A DNA stretch of 64,000 nt from Gracilibacter sp. BRH_c7a. GTDB lineage: Bacteria; Bacillota; Desulfitobacteriia; Desulfitobacteriales; Syntrophobotulaceae. Each line of letters starts with the position of its first letter. Positions within the stretch are counted from its first letter, which is position 1. The notes under the pieces were generated by a model, which saw only the letters and a list, made by a program, of their open reading frames with translations, did no database searches and had not been told where the DNA came from. This document shows positions 50,382-59,432 of this stretch, piece by piece. Location of the stretch: the NCBI GenBank assembly GCA_001516055.1, contig LOEZ01000061.1:108022-172021 (forward strand), in the 5' to 3' direction. The translations under genes and the position numbers were made by a program.

Positions 50382-50556
50382 TGAGATAGAGATGCTTCAT
50401 CATCTTAAAGTACTGATTACTGCGGATTTGATAAATGTAGACAAGCGGGGAAAGGGGGGTTACTATTCCGTTAATCGGGGGAGTATTAGTAAGGTAAACG
50501 AATTGCTGAATGATATCTTTGATGCAGAAGGCAAAAATCATGGTATTATTGTCTGA
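50382..50556 (+). pseudogene. ArsR-family regulator remnant
   Basis: This open frame encodes HHLKVLITADLI, GGYYSVNRGSI and KVNELLNDIF, which match the second half of an ArsR-type winged-helix repressor (HLKVL...AGLV...R.G...YYSLN). The first helices are missing, the frame runs back into the preceding gene without a start, and no ribosome-binding site is visible. It is therefore a truncated remnant, about 58 residues, lying between the FMN enzyme and the B12 radical SAM gene. Confidence 0.65.
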
Positions 50557-50607
50557 AATATTGATTGTGATAACTAAAACCGTAATGTTTGAAAAGAGGG
50601 TAATACG

Positions 50608-52563
50608 TTGCGAATCTTGTTGGTTGGGTTAAATTCTCGTTATGTGCATACTAATTTAGCTCTAAGATGTCTAAGAGAAGCGTTGAAAGAAGAAGGACAA
50701 GCAGATTGGAACATTAGCATAAGGGAATTCTCTATTAATGAACAAATTGATAATATTGCTGCAGAAATATATGAAGAGAAACCGGATCTCATCGGTTTCT
50801 CGTGTTATATCTGGAATATAACTCAGGTCTTAGCGTTGAGTAAGCAGTTACGTTTGGTTATGCCTCAGACATATATTCTAGTGGGCGGACCAGAGGTGTC
50901 TTACGATGGGGAGAATCTCCTTAGCTACAATCCCCAAATAGACGCTGTCATTATAGGGGAGGGAGAGTGTTCTGTCCCTTCCTTGATAAAGGCCATGTCA
51001 TCAGAGAGATTACTATGGGAGGTTAGCGGGGTTGTCTGGCGTTTAAGGAAGGGAGTACAAATGGTTAGACAGGAAATTGTGCCTCCAGAGTTTAAAGGGG
51101 AAATCTTGTCTTACCAAGAAGATTTTATTGTTAGTAATAGGAGTACTACTTTACCGGATATAAATAAACTTCCCAATCCTTATGCTGTAGAAGAAGATTT
51201 AAACGGACGGCTTGCTTATATAGAAACCACGCGTGGATGTCCATATAATTGCAAATTTTGTATCTCTTCCACCTTTACAGGAGTTCGGTTCCTTGAACCC
51301 GAAAGATTTAGAGAAACGATAAAAAAATTATTCCAATATGGAGCGGGTACAATCAAGTTTGTGGATAGAACTTTTAATGCAAATAAGAAACATGGGTTTG
51401 AGATCCTGAAAATATTTAAAGAAGAGGCTGAAAGATATAGCGAAGAAGAATCTCCCAAGGATCTAAGTATGGAAGTTAAGCAGAAAGCTCCGTTTTATCC
51501 CCGAGCTCACTGTGAGATGGCTGGCGAACTGCTTGATGAAGACTGGATTCAGTTCCTTAGAGACTATCCATCTGATATGATTCAGCTGGAGATAGGAGTA
51601 CAGTCCACCCATCAACCCACTTTGGAAGCAATCAGCAGACCTCAAAGTTTTGCGACTTGGAAAGAAAAGGTGCGTTATCTTCAGCATACTTGTAATATTC
51701 CAATTCACCTTGACCTTATTGCAGGGCTACCTTATGAAGGCTGGAGTGAATTCACCCGTTCCTTTAATGAAGTTTATGAAGTTAAACCTGACAATCTCCA
51801 ACTAGGTTTTCTGAAAGTGTTAAAAGGTTCAGAAATCTGGAAGAAAAGTGAAGAATTTGGATTGGTCTACTCCCCTGACCCGCCATATACTGTCCTTGAA
51901 ACCAAGGAGTTGAGCCATGGTGATATTCTTGCCTTAAAAAAGATAGAAGAGGTTTTGGGGAAGTACTATAATTCGGGCAGATTCAAATATATTCTGGAAT
52001 ATGTCTTAAGTAATTATAATAGTGCGTTTGATTTTTACCACGCCTTCTCTGAATACTGGCAGAGTCAAAACTGGTTTAGACGGGAGTGGAACAGAAGAGA
52101 TCTTTTCAGTAATTTATGGGAATACTTATCCAGGTCTGTTGGGCTGATGTCGAACAGATTAAATGGTTCTTTGGCTAGCGAGCCTAGAGAGAGACTAACA
52201 AGCGTCTGGAAAGAAGCATTGAGATTCGATTTCTTGATGAACGAAAGACCAGGACAGATACCTGAATTTCTCATAAGTGATTATACTTCGAATAACATAA
52301 TCCCTGCGGACAAAATACTGGAGATATCAGATAGAATCAGAAAAGATCCTATCTGGCAGGAGATTATCCCCGAGTCCAAACTTATGGATAGAAGGCAGTG
52401 GGCTAGAGCAACGGCAGTGGAACGTTTTGGCTTCGAAGTACCAAAGTATTGTTCAAGACGATTATTAGAGGATAGTCCAATTAATGAACAAGGGGCCTGG
52501 TACCTTTTCTACTATACTGGAAAAGAGGTTAAGTTTTTTATCTATCCAGAGCAAAAGAATTAA
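50608..52563 (+). CDS. B12-binding domain radical SAM protein
   Basis: The 651-residue protein has an N-terminal cobalamin-binding Rossmann domain (residues about 1-140, VGLNSRYVHTNLALRCL and ILVGGPEVSYDGE), then a radical SAM TIM barrel with the TTRGCPYNCKFC cluster motif (CxxxCxxC) and a C-terminal helical domain of about 200 residues like DUF4080. Such enzymes perform methylation or rearrangement on unactivated carbon. The substrate is unknown. The start is TTG with AAAGAGGG upstream. It may depend on the cobalt importer at 12-15 kb, which is an inference. Confidence 0.92.
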   Translation: MRILLVGLNSRYVHTNLALRCLREALKEEGQADWNISIREFSINEQIDNIAAEIYEEKPDLIGFSCYIWNITQVLALSKQLRLVMPQTYILVGGPEVSYDGENLLSYNPQIDAVIIGEGECSVPSLIKAMSSERLLWEVSGVVWRLRKGVQMVRQEIVPPEFKGEILSYQEDFIVSNRSTTLPDINKLPNPYAVEEDLNGRLAYIETTRGCPYNCKFCISSTFTGVRFLEPERFRETIKKLFQYGAGTIKFVDRTFNANKKHGFEILKIFKEEAERYSEEESPKDLSMEVKQKAPFYPRAHCEMAGELLDEDWIQFLRDYPSDMIQLEIGVQSTHQPTLEAISRPQSFATWKEKVRYLQHTCNIPIHLDLIAGLPYEGWSEFTRSFNEVYEVKPDNLQLGFLKVLKGSEIWKKSEEFGLVYSPDPPYTVLETKELSHGDILALKKIEEVLGKYYNSGRFKYILEYVLSNYNSAFDFYHAFSEYWQSQNWFRREWNRRDLFSNLWEYLSRSVGLMSNRLNGSLASEPRERLTSVWKEALRFDFLMNERPGQIPEFLISDYTSNNIIPADKILEISDRIRKDPIWQEIIPESKLMDRRQWARATAVERFGFEVPKYCSRRLLEDSPINEQGAWYLFYYTGKEVKFFIYPEQKN

Positions 52564-53311
52564 CCAGGGCGAAATACTCTCTAAGTAAATTTGCAGGTAA
52601 GACATTAAGAGGGGTAGGAGCCGGAATATTGCCAGAGATAAAACCATTTCTATTGGCTATCATTGAGGCGCGGAACAAATGAAAATTGCTGGTGACAATT
52701 AAGATTTTAACCGGAGGAATTTCTCCTCGTTGTTGGAGTATTTCTGCAGAATACTTGAAATTTTCCGAAGTGCTACGTGAATTTTCTTCCAGAATTATTC
52801 TGTTAGCAGATATGCCGTTCGCTTTAAGAAAGATACTCATGGCCTTAGCTTCACTAGTAGTTTCATCTGTTCCTTTTCCGCCTGAGACAATTACAGGGAT
52901 CTCGGGATGTTCTTGGAGATAAGTAAGTCCCACCAGTAGACGTTTTTCAAGGGTTAAGCCGGGCTGGTCACCATCAAGAGAAGCACCTAAAATCATTAAG
53001 TATTCAGGGTTATCAACCTTTGTGGGCTGGGCATTATTCATCAACATGAATGCTACGAAAAATAAAGACACTAACCAGCAAAGGAAGATAATCATACCCA
53101 CTTCTAATACTTTCCATACTCCTTTTAAAGAAGCATGGTTTTTTTTGTAATATAAAACAAAACCAGAAAGCATAAAAGCTAAGCATAATAGTCCTGTTAG
53201 GACTACTCCGAAGCTGAGATTTCCCGGTAAGCTTAACAAGAAGAAAAAGTATACTAAACTTAGTACTCCTAAAAAAAAGGAAATTTTACTTAAAACTGCT
53301 ACTTTTTTCAT
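52538..53311 (-). CDS. YdcF/SanA-family (DUF218) membrane protein
   Basis: The 257-residue protein has about three N-terminal membrane helices (to about residue 95), then a soluble DUF218 domain with the motifs LMILGASLDGDQPG, PVIVSGGKGTDE and ENSRSTSENFKYS. ElyC/SanA/YdcF-type proteins affect envelope synthesis, possibly lipid-carrier metabolism. Its end overlaps the convergent radical SAM gene by 26 bases. Confidence 0.88.
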   Translation of the reverse strand: MKKVAVLSKISFFLGVLSLVYFFFLLSLPGNLSFGVVLTGLLCLAFMLSGFVLYYKKNHASLKGVWKVLEVGMIIFLCWLVSLFFVAFMLMNNAQPTKVDNPEYLMILGASLDGDQPGLTLEKRLLVGLTYLQEHPEIPVIVSGGKGTDETTSEAKAMSIFLKANGISANRIILEENSRSTSENFKYSAEILQQRGEIPPVKILIVTSNFHLFRASMIANRNGFISGNIPAPTPLNVLPANLLREYFALVNSFALDR

Positions 53312-53328
53312 TTAATAGAACCTTTCAG

Positions 53329-53362
53329 AAAAATGGAATAAGAAAAACAAAATTCCATTTTT
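53329..53362. promoter_or_regulatory. Palindrome between two divergent genes
   Basis: An 11-bp inverted repeat AAAAATGGAAT/ATTCCATTTTT flanks 12 bases in the gap between the divergent YdcF and solute-binding genes. As neither gene ends here, it is more likely an operator than a terminator. Confidence 0.35.
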
Positions 53363-53439
53363 AGATATTTGTAACTTAACGCTCGATAAATTAGAATAGT
53401 AAGAGAACATTAGAAAATAATTTTAAGGGGAATAGTGAG

Positions 53440-54606
53440 ATGTTAAAGAGATATCCGATTATTTTAATGTGTATTCTCTTAATTATAAGCACTTTAACAG
53501 GATGTATTCAAGCACCTGCTCAGGGGGACCCGGGTGGAGATGCTCAGGCAGTCTTATCAGTTTGGTATTCTTTAAACGGTAAAGAAGAAAAGGAACTGCT
53601 TAGCCAACTTGAACGTATAAGTCAAGAGAATAACGAATTTGAAGTAAGAGGGGAGAGGATTCCCGAGACTGACTTTGTGGATTATATTTGGAAGATACAA
53701 GCGGGAGGACAAGGGCCGGATATTTTGATTTCTACCAGACCGATTCTCTCTGCGCTCTATGAGAAAGGAGCTGTCTCTCCAGTCCTTGCAGAAAGAGATA
53801 AGGCATTTAGCTCAGCCGAAGAGTTATTCACCTTCAACCATGAACTGTATGCCGCCCCGTGGCTTACGGATGTCCCGTTATTATTTTACCGCAAAGATCA
53901 GGTAAAGACTCCCCCCTATGACATTAATGAAATATGGATAAAAAAAGCTTCTATTGCAGTGCCTGCACCGAGTACCGTTTTTCTTAGCCCCTGGTGGAAA
54001 GCAGAAGGAGGAAATCTTAGTATGGCAGGGATACCGCAACTAAATTCTCCAGCTAACTTAGCTTTTCTGAATAGATTAATATACCTGCGTGATGAAGGGC
54101 TACTTATCTTTGATAACCAAGCAATGACCAGGCTTGTTAAAGGTGAAGTGAACTATGCGATTAGCTGGGCAAGTCAAAGTCATGTTCTGGAAAATTCTCA
54201 GATAGAGTGGGATTGTGTATCCCTGGAAACTGTGTTTGGTAATAATGGTAAGGCGTTATTGGACAAGACAATAGGTATAGCTAATTCTTCTTTGAAAACT
54301 ACCCCTGCTAGGGAAAGTGCTATACTTATAATACTGGAAGAACTGTTGAAGACAGATACTCAAATTGCTATGTCCCAAGCCGGGAATAGAATCCCGGTTA
54401 GCAAGGAATATTTTGAAGGTTCCCCGATTACTATTAAAACTAAGATAGCTAAGACTATCAGCAATTCCTGGGTACCGTCAACAAATCTGCTAGAATGGCA
54501 ATTTATGAATATTCAAGATTCAAGCTGGCTTAATATTCTTGCCGGGTCTGATACCGAAATTGAATTGGAGAAAGCACAACAATCAGCTCTTGAATTATTG
54601 GAATGA
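53440..54606 (+). CDS. Extracellular solute-binding lipoprotein
   Basis: The 388-residue protein is a family 1 ABC solute-binding protein with a lipobox (STLTGC). The SVWYSLNGKEEKEL segment, GPDILIS and FNHELYAAPWLTDVPLLFYRKD motifs resemble carbohydrate-type binding proteins. No permease or ATPase gene is adjacent, so it is either an orphan binding protein or works with a distant transporter. AAGGGG precedes the ATG. Confidence 0.85.
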   Translation: MLKRYPIILMCILLIISTLTGCIQAPAQGDPGGDAQAVLSVWYSLNGKEEKELLSQLERISQENNEFEVRGERIPETDFVDYIWKIQAGGQGPDILISTRPILSALYEKGAVSPVLAERDKAFSSAEELFTFNHELYAAPWLTDVPLLFYRKDQVKTPPYDINEIWIKKASIAVPAPSTVFLSPWWKAEGGNLSMAGIPQLNSPANLAFLNRLIYLRDEGLLIFDNQAMTRLVKGEVNYAISWASQSHVLENSQIEWDCVSLETVFGNNGKALLDKTIGIANSSLKTTPARESAILIILEELLKTDTQIAMSQAGNRIPVSKEYFEGSPITIKTKIAKTISNSWVPSTNLLEWQFMNIQDSSWLNILAGSDTEIELEKAQQSALELLE

Positions 54607-54655
54607 GCAACTATGACCATTAAGGCATCATTTAGGGAGGTGAAGGATTATAATA

Positions 54656-55516
54656 ATGAATAAAATGAACCTGGTTATAATAACAGGACTCTCAGGAGCA
54701 GGAAAAACGCAAGCATTACAAGGATTAGAGGATATGGGATTCTTCTGTGTTGATAACCTTCCTCCCAGTTTGCTAGAAAAATTTGCAGAGCTTTGTTATA
54801 AATCTCAGGGGAAAATTGATAGAGCTGCCGTTGTCTGTGACCTGAGAGGTGGCGAATTCTTCTCTTCACTCAATCAGGCTTTGTCGGATCTGTTAAAAGA
54901 TGGATTTAATTACGAGATTCTTTTCTTAGAGGCCTCTGACGATGTTTTGGTAAACCGTTATAAAGAGTCAAGAAGAAGGCATCCTGTTTCACCGCAAGGT
55001 AGTATTTTGGAGGGGATCAGCTTAGAAAGAGAAATTCTGACAGAATTAAGAGGGAAAGCTCATAAGATAATCGATAGCTCTGATCTAACTACCTCCCAGA
55101 TGAGGGAGAAGATAAGAGATTTCTTCGGGAAGGAGCATGATCCTTCCAGGATGTCAGTCTCTATTACATCGTTTGGGTTTAAGTACGGTATCCCCTTGGA
55201 TACCGATCTCATCATGGATGTCCGCTTTTTACCTAATCCACATTATGTAGAAGAACTGAGACCACATAACGGTAAGAACAAGTCTGTAAGAGACTATGTT
55301 CTTACGAATAACATAGCGAGTGAGTTCATGCAAAGGTTTCTGCATATGTTGGAATTTGTTTTACCTCATTATTTACAAGAAGGCAAAAGCCATTTAGCTA
55401 TTAGTATCGGTTGTACGGGCGGGCAACATCGTTCTGTAGCCATTGCTGAAAAAACAGCTGAGTTCTTACGTGATAAGAACTTTTCCTGTACAGTCAATCA
55501 TAGAGATATGAACTAA
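54656..55516 (+). CDS. rapZ: RNase adapter / nucleotide-binding protein RapZ (YvcJ)
   Basis: The 286-residue protein has a Walker A GLSGAGKT at the N-terminus and the C-terminal domain with GCTGGQHRSVAIAE. In E. coli RapZ adapts RNase E to small RNAs that sense glucosamine 6-phosphate; in Firmicutes YvcJ's role is less clear. It heads the conserved rapZ-yvcK-whiA cluster. Confidence 0.95.
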   Translation: MNKMNLVIITGLSGAGKTQALQGLEDMGFFCVDNLPPSLLEKFAELCYKSQGKIDRAAVVCDLRGGEFFSSLNQALSDLLKDGFNYEILFLEASDDVLVNRYKESRRRHPVSPQGSILEGISLEREILTELRGKAHKIIDSSDLTTSQMREKIRDFFGKEHDPSRMSVSITSFGFKYGIPLDTDLIMDVRFLPNPHYVEELRPHNGKNKSVRDYVLTNNIASEFMQRFLHMLEFVLPHYLQEGKSHLAISIGCTGGQHRSVAIAEKTAEFLRDKNFSCTVNHRDMN

Positions 55517-55529
55517 TGGAGTCTAGATT

Positions 55530-56897
55530 ATGAAAAGAAAACCAAAAGTATTTTTGGAAAACCTAAAATGGCTCTATCCTAATATGCGGATTAAGAGGTA
55601 TTTCCTTTTAGCTGTATTTGGAATATTCCTTGTAGCTTGGGGCTTTGCAGTCATGAGTTTCGGAGGAACTCTTGGCTATTTAGAAAATCAATTCAGAGAA
55701 TTGATTTATCAGCTTACAGGTAAACAGACAGCCTCTGTTGTTCCTGCTGGAATAATAATATCTTTGTCAGGCATGGCCCTTATCTATGTAGGATTTAAAA
55801 AGATGCTTAAGTCTATAATTACGATTTTAATACCTGGTAATGAAGACAAAATAGTTGATGTGATGTTCTCTCGCTGTCAGCTAAAAAGAGGGCCTAAAAT
55901 AGTAGTTGTAGGTGGAGGAACGGGTCTTTCGGCACTTTTAAAAGGACTTAAGGAATATACCAGTAACCTTACGGCAATCGTAACAGTAGCAGATGATGGT
56001 GGTAGTTCCGGTCGCCTTCGTCGGGAACTTGGGATTTTGCCGCCAGGGGATGTCCGAAGTTGCTTGGTGGCTCTGGCTGAGAAAGAAGAGATAATGGAAG
56101 ATCTTTTTTCTTATCGGTTTGATAATGGCGTTTTTGCCGGGCATAGTTTGGGGAATCTTTTTTTGGCTGGATTGGCTGGAAGGTTTGGAGATTTTCAAAA
56201 GGGTATTGAACAAGTAGGGAAAGTATTTGCTTTACGTGGTGAAGTATATCCCTCGACCCTTTCTCAAATAACTTTAGAAGCGTATTTCGAAGATGGCAGA
56301 TCTATTAATGGAGAAACAGCCATAAGGACTACACCTGGTAAGATTAAGCATCTAAAAGTTGCTCCCCAGAATTGTAAGCCGCTTCCGGAGGCTCTTAAGG
56401 CTGTGGAGGAAGCTGACTTGATAGTTCTAGGACCGGGCAGCCTGTATACCAGTGTTCTGCCAAACCTTTTAATAGAAGGACTAAGGAGTAAGATAACTAC
56501 AGTCAAAGCCCCATGTGTTTATGTGTGCAATATCATGACAGAACCAGGAGAGACTGATAATTTTACGGTTGCTGAGCACCTTCAGGTAATTATTGAGCAC
56601 GGAGGCCAGGGGTTGGTAGATGTAGTTGTTGCAGCTAAAGATGATTTTCCAGCAGAAGTTAGAGAGCGATATCAGGCTGAAGGTGCAGAACCAGTTTCAG
56701 GAGACGCTAAGTCCGTTGAAAATCTAGGGGTTCATTATCATGAAAGCAGCTTTTATACTGGAGGAGAAGTGGTTAGGCATAACCCTGAAAAACTGGCTAA
56801 AGAACTCTTAAGAATTCTTTTCCGCCTGAAGCCAGTCAATGAGCGTATTGCTATGGTAGATTCCTATTTATTAAATCGTAAAATTAATACACTCTAG
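55530..56897 (+). CDS. yvcK: YvcK/CofD-like gluconeogenesis factor with N-terminal membrane helices
   Basis: The 455-residue protein has a C-terminal YvcK domain (from about residue 125: VVVGGGTGLSALLKGLKEY, VTVADDGGSSGRLR, GPGSLYTSVLPNLL). YvcK binds UDP-sugars and supports wall synthesis under gluconeogenic growth. Two membrane helices precede the domain (about residues 22-42 and 70-90); B. subtilis YvcK lacks such an extension, but many clostridial proteins have it. Confidence 0.94.
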   Translation: MKRKPKVFLENLKWLYPNMRIKRYFLLAVFGIFLVAWGFAVMSFGGTLGYLENQFRELIYQLTGKQTASVVPAGIIISLSGMALIYVGFKKMLKSIITILIPGNEDKIVDVMFSRCQLKRGPKIVVVGGGTGLSALLKGLKEYTSNLTAIVTVADDGGSSGRLRRELGILPPGDVRSCLVALAEKEEIMEDLFSYRFDNGVFAGHSLGNLFLAGLAGRFGDFQKGIEQVGKVFALRGEVYPSTLSQITLEAYFEDGRSINGETAIRTTPGKIKHLKVAPQNCKPLPEALKAVEEADLIVLGPGSLYTSVLPNLLIEGLRSKITTVKAPCVYVCNIMTEPGETDNFTVAEHLQVIIEHGGQGLVDVVVAAKDDFPAEVRERYQAEGAEPVSGDAKSVENLGVHYHESSFYTGGEVVRHNPEKLAKELLRILFRLKPVNERIAMVDSYLLNRKINTL

Positions 56898-56961
56898 ATT
56901 TTATAGAAGTTTTGGTAGTATACTAGCTAAAGCACTACTTTTTCTGAGCGGAGTGAGAGGG

Positions 56962-57897
56962 ATGTCGTTTAGTACAACAACCAAAGAGGAACTTGCCAGG
57001 CTGCATGGTATAAAGAGATGCTGTGATTTAGCAGAGCTTGCATCTCTAATCAGGATGGATGGGACCTTACAAATCAGTAGTAATCAAAAGTATTCGCTGA
57101 ATGTGACTACAGAGAATGCTACAGTAGCTCGGAAAATTTATAATTTAGCTAAGGATATGCTTAAACTTCCAGTAGATATCGTTGTAAGGCGTAAGCTGCG
57201 TTTGAAAAAGAATAACTCATATTTGGTGAAGATATATCCCCATGGAATAGAAGATTTACAGAAGATCGGGCTTGTTAACCAAGATGGTGAGATACAAGCA
57301 GGGATAAATAAGAACTTGGTTAAAACACGTTGTGACAAGAAAGCATATTTGAGAGGTGCGTTTCTGGCAGGAGGATCCATAAGTAATCCGGAAGGTAATT
57401 ATCATTTAGAGATTATTACTAATGATTCAACTCTTGCTCAGGATATAAGCACTTTACTGAATAACTTTAAGCTTAATGCTAAGGTAAGCACACGCAAGAG
57501 ATTCCATGTAGTTTATCTCAAAGAGAGTAACCACATTTTTGAATTTCTTGCTTTGATAGGAGCACATCAGGCTGTTTTAGAATTCGAGAATATCAGAATT
57601 TTAAAAGGTATGCGTAATCAGGTTAATAGAATTGTTAATTGCGAGACTGCTAATTTAACGAAGACAGTGGATGCCGCTGTGAGACAATTAGAAAACATCC
57701 GCCTAATTGAACAGACTTTAGGCATAAAAACCCTACCGGAGAACCTACAGGATATCGCAAAGATTCGTCTCCAGTTCCCTGATTCTTCTCTCAAAGAACT
57801 AGGAGAGATGCTTTGCCCGAAAGTTGGGAAAAGTGGTGTAAATCATCGTTTGCGTAAAATTGAAGAGATTGCTGAAAAAATTCAAGCGAAAAAATAA
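56962..57897 (+). CDS. whiA: Sporulation/division regulator WhiA
   Basis: The 311-residue protein has an N-terminal LAGLIDADG-like homing-endonuclease fold (RGAFLAGGSISNPEGNYHLEI) and a C-terminal HTH (SSLKELGEMLCPKVGKSGVNHRLRKI). WhiA influences cell division and chromosome segregation in B. subtilis. The ATG at 56962 is used, since GTG at 56953 falls within the ribosome-binding site. Confidence 0.95.
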   Translation: MSFSTTTKEELARLHGIKRCCDLAELASLIRMDGTLQISSNQKYSLNVTTENATVARKIYNLAKDMLKLPVDIVVRRKLRLKKNNSYLVKIYPHGIEDLQKIGLVNQDGEIQAGINKNLVKTRCDKKAYLRGAFLAGGSISNPEGNYHLEIITNDSTLAQDISTLLNNFKLNAKVSTRKRFHVVYLKESNHIFEFLALIGAHQAVLEFENIRILKGMRNQVNRIVNCETANLTKTVDAAVRQLENIRLIEQTLGIKTLPENLQDIAKIRLQFPDSSLKELGEMLCPKVGKSGVNHRLRKIEEIAEKIQAKK

Positions 57898-57946
57898 GAT
57901 ATTCTTTGAAATGGCAAAATAGAAATCGCGGAACAGGAGGGAAAGT

Positions 57947-59332
57947 ATGAGCAGTAAACAAGGACTATATCTTGAACAGCAAAATAAACTTATTATGACA
58001 CCGCAAGTTTATCAGGCTATTGAAATACTTCAGCTTTCCATTCTTGAACTTGTAAGTTATGTGGAAAATGAGTTTAATGAAAACCCTTTACTTGAAGCCG
58101 TTGAAGACTCAGAAGAGAATGCTGAAGAGGAGAAAGAAGATCATAAGTTAGATCAAATAGTGGATGGAGTTTTAAATGAGGAGAAAGATTACTGGACAGC
58201 AGGTGCTGCGGTAGAGACAGAATTCCCTGAATTTAATAGTCCATATCTGGATAATAGCAGTCTGCAAGAATACCTTATGGAACAACTGAGGTTTATCCAG
58301 CATAGTTCTAAAATTTCTGATGAACTTTTTCATACTGCTGAGTATCTTATCGGTAATCTAGATAATAACGGTTATCTTGCATCAGCAATCGATGAACTTG
58401 CAGACTCTCTGAAGATTTCTAAGAACGATATAAGCAAGGCACTCTCTATAGTGCAACAGTTAGATCCCCCGGGAGTAGGAGCCAGAAACCTGAAAGAATG
58501 TCTTGCTTTGCAATTTTTCCTTATTCCTAATCATCCTCCCCAGCTGGAAGACATTCTTGATTATCTCGATGATTTAGCCTCTGGACACTATAAAAAAATT
58601 TCTACTGCCCTGAAAGTTTCAGTGAAAGAAGTAAGAGAGATGGGGGAATGGCTTAGACTACTTGATCCTAAGCCGGGAAGCCGTATCAGTAAAGATAACC
58701 CTCTTAAATATATTGTGCCGGATGCTGTTATTAAAAAAGTGGGGGAAGACTATCTCATTCTGGTAAACGAACGAGACGTTCCTAAGATTAGTATCAACGA
58801 TACATATAGAAAACTATTACTAGAAAACGAGGATGAAGAACTTAGGAAATACGTGAGAAAAAAGGTTACCTCTGCTGTTAACCTCCTCAAGAGTATTGAG
58901 CTGAGAAGGGTAACCATTCAGGAAGTTCTAGAGGCCATAGTAAAAAGGCAAAAAGATTTTCTTGATGAAGGAGTAACAGCTCTCAAACCATTAACAATGA
59001 AAGAAATAGCAGAAGAACTGAATATTCATGAATCGACAGTAAGCAGGGTAGCAGCTAATAAATATGTGCAGACACCCCGGGGCTTATATAGTGTTAAATG
59101 TTTTTTTGCAGGGAGTATAGGGCGGGAGCAAGAAGTCACGCCTGAAAAGATAAAGGAAGATATTAAGAAACATATAGCTCAAGAAAATTCCAATAAACCG
59201 CTATCTGACAAGGATCTTACGGATATATTTCAACAAGCAGGTATTGAGATTTCCAGGCGTACTATCGCTAAATATAGAGATGAGCTTGGAATACCTCCGA
59301 CTACTCTAAGAAGAGGAAAACCAACTAAATAG
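57947..59332 (+). CDS. rpoN: RNA polymerase sigma-54 factor
   Basis: The 461-residue sigma-54 has a glutamine-rich N-terminal region I (QQNKLIMTPQVYQAIEILQLS), an acidic region II, and the C-terminal HTH and RpoN box (SRRTIAKYRDEL). It reads promoters with -24/-12 elements and needs AAA+ activators, none of which is in the window. It directly follows whiA where B. subtilis has crh. Confidence 0.96.
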   Translation: MSSKQGLYLEQQNKLIMTPQVYQAIEILQLSILELVSYVENEFNENPLLEAVEDSEENAEEEKEDHKLDQIVDGVLNEEKDYWTAGAAVETEFPEFNSPYLDNSSLQEYLMEQLRFIQHSSKISDELFHTAEYLIGNLDNNGYLASAIDELADSLKISKNDISKALSIVQQLDPPGVGARNLKECLALQFFLIPNHPPQLEDILDYLDDLASGHYKKISTALKVSVKEVREMGEWLRLLDPKPGSRISKDNPLKYIVPDAVIKKVGEDYLILVNERDVPKISINDTYRKLLLENEDEELRKYVRKKVTSAVNLLKSIELRRVTIQEVLEAIVKRQKDFLDEGVTALKPLTMKEIAEELNIHESTVSRVAANKYVQTPRGLYSVKCFFAGSIGREQEVTPEKIKEDIKKHIAQENSNKPLSDKDLTDIFQQAGIEISRRTIAKYRDELGIPPTTLRRGKPTK

Positions 59333-59357
59333 CCTTTCCAACTTGGAAAGGCTATTT
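59328..59357 (+). terminator. Terminator overlapping the rpoN stop codon
   Basis: The inverted repeat AATAGCCTTTCCAA/TTGGAAAGGCTATT has a one-base loop and begins within the last codons of rpoN. The tail is only modestly T-rich. Confidence 0.7.
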
Positions 59358-59432
59358 AATAGTATAGAAGGGTACAGATATACCCATGCTAACATAGTTT
59401 AGGTTAATAGCGCATTAGCGGAGGCCGGAAAT

